Shown here: piece after piece, positions 15,028 to 19,138 of the stretch
How positions within the stretch are numbered: position 1 is the first letter of the stretch
Layout of the letters: every line of letters starts with the position of its first letter
Assembly: GCA_051660685.1 (NCBI GenBank)
Contig: JBOFQB010000009.1
Span: 1-19,138, forward strand
DNA length: 19,138 bases
Direction: 5' to 3'
Origin: JAVBSX01 sp051660685
GTDB taxonomy: Bacteria > Planctomycetota > Planctomycetia > Pirellulales > Thermoguttaceae
Translations under genes and position numbers: made by a program
Notes under the pieces: model-generated
Seen by the model: the letters and a program-made list of their open reading frames with translations, nothing else
What the model was told of the DNA's origin: nothing
Database searches by the model: none

Positions 15028-16956
15028 GAGGACATTGGACCCGAGATCAAGTTCTTCCTGTTCAAGGGGTTTACCATCTTCTCCCAATTGCACGTCCGCT
15101 TCAGATGTCTTATTTTTGGCGATTTCCAACAATTGGTTGTAAAGTGTCTCTCGGTCTTGACCGTTAATTCGGTGTATCGCTGTTGCAACTTCTTTCAAAT
15201 AACGGAGAAAGATACTCCGTCGTTCGGACTGCTGTTTGACTTTTTCTCGACGATTGAGGTAGATTCCAAGTTTACGTCCGACTGCTTGAAGAGCGAGACG
15301 GAGTTCTTTTTGAATTTCGGGATAAGAGGCAATTGCTTCTTTCGACTCACTTGTAAAGGGGACCCAAACACTTGCGAGATGGACAATGACAGTAACAGGA
15401 CCGCGAGGGAGCTGATTTCGGGTCTGGTTGAGACCGTAAGACCGCCAATTCATTTGCATGACGGTTTGTGAGATAAGACATGCACCTGCTTGAAATTGGA
15501 GCGGGACACGATTGGCATAACGGAAGACGTTCATTGCCTGTGTTTCACTGAAATTAAGGGTCTGCATTGCTTCATGCAGATGAGTCATCTCTTTTTCGGA
15601 TATATTTTTCGGAGAGACGCGGGGTCGCAACCGGGCATTCTGGATGATTCGGTCCGCCCCATCTCCCCCCAAACCGTCAAAAGTTGACATGAGAAAGAGT
15701 CGCAACGTCCGAGCATCACTTTCGGCGAGCATTTCAGCAAGCAGATCGCGGGACACTTTGTGAGAGGTTGGACCTCCTCCATAAGCGAGTCCGACCTCGA
15801 TTTGGAAGGGGTTTCCACGATAAACAGCGGGCGGTCGGGTTGCAGCCGCAAAAAAATCTCCCGGGACAACCTGATGTAGACCGCGCAGAAGGTGTTCTTC
15901 GCCAATTGGCGAAATGCAATCGGTTGAAGGAGCCGGAATTTTGGATTCCTGAATCTGGTGATACAGATTTTCAACGTCTGTTCGGGTTATTTTGGGAAGC
16001 GTCGTTCGGACACTGACATTGGCTCCTTCACAGATTTGTTTGGCGATACTGGGACTGACTCTGGAGAAAGATTCGACCAGAAATTTCACGATACTGGTTT
16101 CGCTGGACTCCTGAATCATGTGTGCAAGTCGTCCCAGTTCAACACCGTAAGGATGAGGTTTGATTTCAACAGGTTCGCGGGGGAGATCGTCAACGACCGC
16201 CGTATAGTCTTTCTGAGTCCCTTCTGGATCGGTGTAGTGAATCGTGACATGAGGATTGGCAATTGCCGTTTGCTCTAAATACTCGTCCACACTCCCTTTT
16301 CCGCGAACGTATTTCGCTTCCATTTCAATGGTAACCCGGGTTCCATGCTGAACGTCAACCCATTCTATTTCCTGATCGCGGACCATTTTCCGCCCTTCTT
16401 CCCCGGGCGGAATGTCAACCCCTTCCCCCTCCCCATTTAAGATGTCCGGGCGATTCAATTTGGTGTCAATCCGAATCAAATAATAATGAGCCGGTTTACG
16501 ATGAGAGGTTTTGGACATCACTTTAACCGGTTTTCCGGTCGTCAAATGACCGTACATTCCGGCTGCTGAAATACCGATTCCCTGTTGACCGCGACTCATC
16601 CTCATTCGATGAAACTTGGAACCGTAAAGGAGTTTGCCGAAAATAAGAGGAATCTGTTTTTTGACGATTCCTGGACCATTGTCCTGAACCCCAACCTTGT
16701 ATCGATTCTTCCCCGTTTCTTCAATGTGAACCCAAATTTCCGGCAAAATACCGGCTTCTTCACAAGCGTCGAGCGAATTGTCAACCGCTTCTTTAACCGA
16801 AGTGAGCAATGCTTTACGCGGATTGTCAAACCCGAGAAGATGCCGGTTCTTGGCAAAAAATTCACTAACGGAGATTTCCTTTTGCGCTTTTGCCATATTT
16901 TCGGCAGAAGAGCGACGTTTGACTTTTGAGTTCTCGGTTTCGTAGATTTCGGACAT
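15010..16956 (-). CDS. top6B: DNA topoisomerase VI subunit B
   Basis: This is the ATPase subunit of the type IIB topoisomerase, which with subunit A passes one duplex through a double-strand break. The GHKL fold is complete: N-box KEAVDNSLDACEEAG (E56 catalytic, N60), DNGPGI (D92), and the glycine-rich lid GQQGIGISAAG (123-132). The H2TH region has FSRVSPSIAKQI and PAPSTDCISPIGEEHLLRGL. The transducer domain follows with RYANRVPLQFQAGACLI, NWRSYGL, VTVIVHLASVWVPFTSESKEAIA and ALQAVGRKLGIYLNRR. At 648 residues it is about 100 longer than archaeal versions, mostly through an acidic C-terminal tail. Topo VI is mainly archaeal and plant, and patchy in bacteria. Subunit A, usually adjacent, is not in this window. 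The start is ATG 16956; no Shine-Dalgarno. Confidence 0.94.
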   Translation of the reverse strand: MSEIYETENSKVKRRSSAENMAKAQKEISVSEFFAKNRHLLGFDNPRKALLTSVKEAVDNSLDACEEAGILPEIWVHIEETGKNRYKVGVQDNGPGIVKKQIPLIFGKLLYGSKFHRMRMSRGQQGIGISAAGMYGHLTTGKPVKVMSKTSHRKPAHYYLIRIDTKLNRPDILNGEGEGVDIPPGEEGRKMVRDQEIEWVDVQHGTRVTIEMEAKYVRGKGSVDEYLEQTAIANPHVTIHYTDPEGTQKDYTAVVDDLPREPVEIKPHPYGVELGRLAHMIQESSETSIVKFLVESFSRVSPSIAKQICEGANVSVRTTLPKITRTDVENLYHQIQESKIPAPSTDCISPIGEEHLLRGLHQVVPGDFFAAATRPPAVYRGNPFQIEVGLAYGGGPTSHKVSRDLLAEMLAESDARTLRLFLMSTFDGLGGDGADRIIQNARLRPRVSPKNISEKEMTHLHEAMQTLNFSETQAMNVFRYANRVPLQFQAGACLISQTVMQMNWRSYGLNQTRNQLPRGPVTVIVHLASVWVPFTSESKEAIASYPEIQKELRLALQAVGRKLGIYLNRREKVKQQSERRSIFLRYLKEVATAIHRINGQDRETLYNQLLEIAKNKTSEADVQLGEDGKPLEQEELDLGSNVLIVENP

Positions 16957-16961
16957 GGAAC

Positions 16962-17010
16962 AAAGTTAATATCAGATCAAAAGTTAATATCAGGTTAAAT
17001 ATCAGATCAG
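16962..17010. repeat. Short tandem repeat upstream of top6B
   Basis: AAAGTTAATATCAG occurs at 16963-16976 and again starting at 16980, followed by a partial third unit AATATCAGATCAG. The first and third units share ATATCAGATCA. It sits directly before the top6B start codon, where a promoter or operator would be, but no such role is shown. Confidence 0.55.
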
Positions 17011-17738
17011 CAGACGAACAACCTGTAAGGAACAAGGGACAATGTGTAAATTTAGCGAATTATTGCCAAATACACAGAATAAGTCAACTGCGTAAATTTG
17101 TTAGGGCATGTTCACACCAACAGAATTTGGACGACTGTTGCATGAATTTGTGTGATCGTTCAGCATAACGGGGATAATTGTGCAAGGACAAATTGACCCA
17201 AATCACCAAAACAGTATCACAGCTAACCCATTTCCAAAATTGGTATACACATTGCATGTATTTTTGACATGAAATTCAAGGTCTGTATCTCTTAGCTGCA
17301 TAGCAGCGACATTATTGTAGCCCGGGGTGAAGCGCAGCGCAACCCCGGGTTCAATGAACCCCCACAAAACGGAGCTGCGTTAGCTGCGACCTAACATTGT
17401 CGTTGAACCGCAAAACAATGTTCTGAGAGGTTTGGGCTGTTTAGGCGGTTCATTTGTGTCGCTCCGACGGAGCTTGATTTGTTGGGGGGACGTTTAACCC
17501 GGGGTTGCGGTCGCGTTGCTCCCTTCACCCGGGCTACAATAGGGTCGCCGCTATGCGGCTACAAAGGAACGACATTGAGTCTTTCAAAAAGGGCATACAC
17601 CTTTCACGCTTTTTTGGAAGCCAAAAATTAAAGGACAATTTGATGTTGTGTATGTACAGTGATTTTGGAAACTCGCTAACCCAATTTTATCGTGTACACA
17701 CTCCTTAGCAACAAGACAAGGGTATCCTCTGATACACG
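17011..17738. other. Gene-free stretch between top6B and the small CxxCxxC ORF
   Basis: No ORF here looks real. The region holds the foldback repeat at 17293-17561 and two small palindromes just before 17745, including GATACACGATGTATC (17731-17745). Confidence 0.5.
17293..17561. repeat. 269-bp foldback repeat with ~60-bp inverted arms
   Basis: The left arm (17293-17351) and right arm (17496-17561) are imperfect reverse complements. Both contain TAGC(T/C)GCATAGC(A/G)GCGAC, TTGTAGCCCGGG and CAACCCCGGGTT. The centre (17352-17495) holds further small hairpins, for example ACATTGTCGTTGAACCGC near 17394. It has no coding capacity. It is probably a mobile or dispersed palindromic element; only one copy is in the window and no clear target duplication was found. 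Confidence 0.65.
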
Positions 17739-18053
17739 ATGTATCATTGGCGTTCAAGTGAGAAGACAAGGAAAAACAGTCGGACCTTGCAAAAGACGGG
17801 GTTTCGGACAAGGAGTGAGACAGCAAAGGGGGCCGCTTGTACAGAAACTACCCGACAAGGACTCGAACTAAACGACGTAGACATTGAAAACAACGGTACT
17901 TGCGTCCATTGCCCATACTGCAAGTTACCAAAAGAGTTACCAGTACCCTCTGATTTGGCAGAATTGGTTTATATTTGGACAACACTGACGAACAGTCAGC
18001 GAGAGGTTATCCTCTCCATTGCAAATGTCAACCGACAACCCGTCTATACCTGA
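17739..18053 (+). CDS. Doubtful small hypothetical protein with a CxxCxxC motif
   Basis: Not recognised. This is a 104-residue frame from ATG 17739. The first half is basic and Thr/Arg-rich without obvious structure. The second half looks more protein-like: a cysteine cluster TCVHCPYCKLP, then an amphipathic LPVPSDLAELVYIWTTLTNSQREVILSIANV resembling the short helical tails of small planctomycete hypotheticals that accompany mobile genes. It has no convincing Shine-Dalgarno, and the start codon lies inside a palindrome (17731-17745). Surrounding DNA is full of mobile relics, so this may be the 3' remnant of a longer gene. The frame from about 17880 to 18053 is the part most likely to be coding. 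Confidence 0.3.
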   Translation: MYHWRSSEKTRKNSRTLQKTGFRTRSETAKGAACTETTRQGLELNDVDIENNGTCVHCPYCKLPKELPVPSDLAELVYIWTTLTNSQREVILSIANVNRQPVYT

Positions 18054-18151
18054 GCAATGGGCAGCCAAAATGGGGGGCTCTCGTGCTCAAACCAACCACA
18101 TAAGGAGTTTTCATATTATTCTGTTAGTATAGTCAATTTGGGTAGTATAGT

Positions 18152-18288
18152 AACAATTCAAGTTATTTGGAGGAATTCAAGTTTCCTAGAAAAACTTGAA
18201 TTGTTGTTTGGCACTTAAAAACACGGTACTTGAGGGTCTTTTACAGAAAGGAATTCAAGTTTTCACGTTTATAGGAAAACCTGAATTC
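18152..18288. repeat. Two AATTCAAGTT palindromes upstream of the structured RNA
   Basis: The first inverted repeat has perfect 13-base arms: AACAATTCAAGTT at 18152-18164 and AACTTGAATTGTT at 18193-18205. An internal AATTCAAGTTT near 18174 can compete for the same right arm. The second has 14-base arms with one mismatch (GAATTCAAGTTTTC at 18251-18264 and GAAAACCTGAATTC at 18275-18288). The shared core GGAATTCAAGTTT recurs at 18172 and 18250. Such subterminal hairpins are typical of IS200/IS605-type ends, which would suit the adjacent IscB-like relic, but this link is inference. Confidence 0.6.
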
Positions 18289-18304
18289 TTGATCGCAAAA
18301 CCAA

Positions 18305-18507
18305 CATCCTCCAACACCTCCCAATGGGAAGCCCAAAGGTTCTAACGGAACCGTAGAGGGCAGACAGGAAACCACGAACTGGGCCACGATCATGTGGTCG
18401 GCGAACCCCCCAATTCGCTTTTAACACAGTCGCTAGCGGACTTGCTGAGAGCGATTGACGGCGTATTGATACTTTTCCTTGCTCATACCTAATCACGCCG
18501 CAGGATG
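18305..18507 (+). ncRNA. Structured RNA, probable HEARO / IscB omega-RNA
   Basis: A dense set of mutually compatible helices fills this region. GCCC (18331-18334) pairs with GGGC (18358-18361), enclosing hairpin GGTTC-TAACG-GAACC. GGCCAC (18382-18387) pairs with GTGGTC (18394-18399). GCGAA-(CCCCCCAA)-TTCGC spans 18401-18418. CAGTCGCT (18427-18434) pairs with AGCGATTG (18450-18457). CGGCGT (18459-18464) pairs with ACGCCG (18495-18500). CATCCT (18305-18310) can close the whole domain by pairing with AGGATG (18502-18507), covering an ATG. The order of elements, the GGTTCTAACGGAACC hairpin, the length near 200 and the position immediately before an IscB-like start all match what I remember of HEARO RNAs, the guide RNAs of IscB nucleases. 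The folds are seen in the sequence; the family name is from memory and needs a covariance-model search. The guide would be just 5' of about 18300. Confidence 0.6.
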
Positions 18508-18552
18508 GCTGTCGTGGGCGTTACTCTCTGTCCGTCAGAAAGATGTCATTAG
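18505..18552 (+). pseudogene. Possible iscB N-terminal stub
   Basis: ATG at 18505, directly after the structured RNA, opens a 15-codon frame, MAVVGVTLCPSERCH, stopped by TAG that is formed where the MITE begins (18551). IscB proteins start with MAVV-V followed by a PLMP(T/C)(T/S)..R segment, so the stub reads like an IscB N-terminus with a small internal deletion and everything downstream lost. Removing the MITE does not restore the gene, because the PEP-CTERM fragment follows directly. So short a match is weak alone and is credible only through its position after the RNA. Confidence 0.4.
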
Positions 18553-18666
18553 ACTTGTTCGGCAACCGATTGGAATACTCAAAAAATTTGCCTTTATTAC
18601 CAATATTACCAAAAATACATTCAATTGACAAAATAGGCAAGATAATTTGAGTTCTCGAACAAGTCT
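18551..18666. mobile_element. 116-bp MITE with AGACTTGTTCG ends
   Basis: Perfect 11-bp terminal inverted repeats, AGACTTGTTCG (18551-18561) and CGAACAAGTCT (18656-18666), with matching AAC at positions 14-16, are flanked by ATT (18548-18550) and ATT (18667-18669), a 3-bp target duplication. The interior is AT-rich and non-coding. The end sequence AGACTTGTTC is identical to the left end of the insertion sequence at 18947, which suggests the same transposase moves both. Confidence 0.75.
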
Positions 18667-18673
18667 ATTACTT

Positions 18674-18946
18674 TTACTTTCTGCGAAAACGTCGGGCAAT
18701 CGGCAATGCTCCAGCGCAAAGTCCAAGCATCAACAACGTCGCCGGTTCAGGAGCCGTCGAAGCCTCACCGATAGAAATAAGGGTTTGGTTACCTTGAGAT
18801 GAAAGAATAATAGCCTCATAGCCCCAACCTGCTTTTGCGGATGTCCAATTCAACTCGCCAGTACCATTCAGGTTAGCAAGGTAACTGGAAGCAAGTGCTT
18901 GCATATCACCCAACTGTCCCATCACACTATATTGCATCCAGTTGTT
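18674..18946 (-). pseudogene. PEP-CTERM protein, 3' fragment cut by an insertion sequence
   Basis: Ninety residues remain of a secreted PEP-CTERM (exosortase-sorted) protein. The C-terminus is textbook: APEPATLLMLGL, a hydrophobic segment, then ARRFRRK before the stop. The segment before it (GELNWTSAKAGWGYEAIILSSQGNQTLISIG) looks like the end of a beta-rich exported domain. The frame continues upstream past 18946 only into insertion-sequence DNA, where the residues no longer look natural, so the gene lost its 5' part, start and signal peptide at the insertion. The rest may lie beyond the window on the other side of the element. Confidence 0.8.
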
Positions 18947-19138
18947 AGACTTGTTCCATAACCTAAAAAGTGGTACAATGGACTCACTACGTTTGGTACG
19001 TGTAGGGAATTCCAACGCACTAGTCAAGGATGATTTTTATGGAACGAGTTGAAAAAAAATTGAAATGGTCCGACGAAACATTCAAACGCCGCATCGGAAC
19101 CACCAAGAGAGTCTTTCTCGAAATGATTGACCTTTTAC
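18947..19138 (+). mobile_element. Left end of an insertion sequence, IS5-family-like, running off the window
   Basis: The element starts with AGACTTGTTCCATAACC inside the PEP-CTERM gene, after GTT (18944-18946), and includes the first codons of a transposase. The terminal decamer equals that of the MITE at 18551-18666. The ANT-like 3-bp duplication of that MITE fits the ISL2 group of the IS5 family, by recollection of family properties. The right end is not in the window. Confidence 0.7.
19039..19138 (+). CDS. Transposase N-terminus (IS5/ISL2-like), 3'-truncated by the window edge
   Basis: Thirty-three residues are visible, from ATG 19039 with AAGGA eight bases upstream; an in-frame ATG at 19030 is less likely. 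The sequence has a basic start, then LKWSDETFKRRIGTTKRVFLEMIDLL, which matches the N-terminal pattern of IS5-family/DDE_Tnp_4 transposases (a short helix, then EFxRxTGxxxxxFxxMxxxL). No catalytic DDE residue is in view, so activity cannot be judged. The call relies on this pattern and on the terminal repeat 92 bases upstream. Confidence 0.65.
   Translation, partial: MERVEKKLKWSDETFKRRIGTTKRVFLEMIDLL

Noticed and set aside
17340..17364. tRNA-like GGTTCAATGAACC segment in the foldback repeat
   Set aside because: It is a local palindrome within the repeat; no acceptor or anticodon arms can be drawn around it.
18269..18496. 75-residue minus-strand ORF across the structured RNA
   Set aside because: It is exactly antisense to the folded RNA, Arg-rich, and has no protein-like features; probably a shadow of a conserved RNA.

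Overview
The window looks like a chromosomal segment of a planctomycete (Planctomycetota, plausibly Pirellulales-like) of moderate GC content. The evidence is a combination of traits typical of that phylum: a Gfo/Idh/MocA oxidoreductase with a twin-arginine signal, a PEP-CTERM protein fragment, a cytochrome-bd-like/cytochrome c fusion, a ThiD2-ThiE fusion, a Hanks-type kinase, an archaeal-type topoisomerase VI B subunit, few clear Shine-Dalgarno sites and several TTG starts. This assignment is inferred from the proteins; no rRNA or tRNA is present.

Left part (1-4011), bioenergetics. The 3' part of atpG (F-type ATPase gamma subunit) is followed not by atpD but by hppA, a K+-dependent-type membrane pyrophosphatase with an extra N-terminal hydrophobic segment and a ~160-residue insertion. 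A strong intrinsic terminator follows hppA. Short hairpin repeats (core CGCGATAC-GTT-GTATCGCG) lie on both sides of hppA, and one forms the 3' end of the next gene.

Middle (4012-14896). In order: a minus-strand ThiD2-ThiE thiamine enzyme with an unusual Clp-N-like N-terminal half; a plus-strand cytochrome-bd-like subunit I fused to cytochrome c; rimI (minus); a REC-GGDEF-CBS-CBS diguanylate cyclase (minus); a secreted ABM-domain monooxygenase-like protein (minus); a Tat-exported Gfo/Idh/MocA protein (plus, with a good promoter); and a Ser/Thr kinase (plus). Two inverted copies of a ~180-bp MITE-like element (17-bp terminal inverted repeats, 10-bp target duplications) sit in the intergenic regions at 6417-6596 and 11834-12014.

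Right part (15010-19138). A topoisomerase VI B gene without a neighbouring A subunit is followed by a gene-poor zone full of mobile-element relics: a 269-bp foldback repeat, a doubtful small CxxCxxC ORF, two AATTCAAGTT palindromes, and a highly structured RNA (about 18305-18507). The RNA ends on an ATG whose short reading frame resembles the IscB N-terminus, so it is proposed as a HEARO/omega-RNA orphaned from its IscB nuclease. Directly after it come a 116-bp MITE with ATT target duplications, a 5'-truncated PEP-CTERM gene, and the left end of an IS5-family-like insertion sequence that cut that gene and shares the MITE's terminal repeat.

The most interesting item is the orphan IscB-type guide RNA. 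Next are the two MITE families, the hppA insertion and the Clp-N/ThiD2/ThiE fusion.
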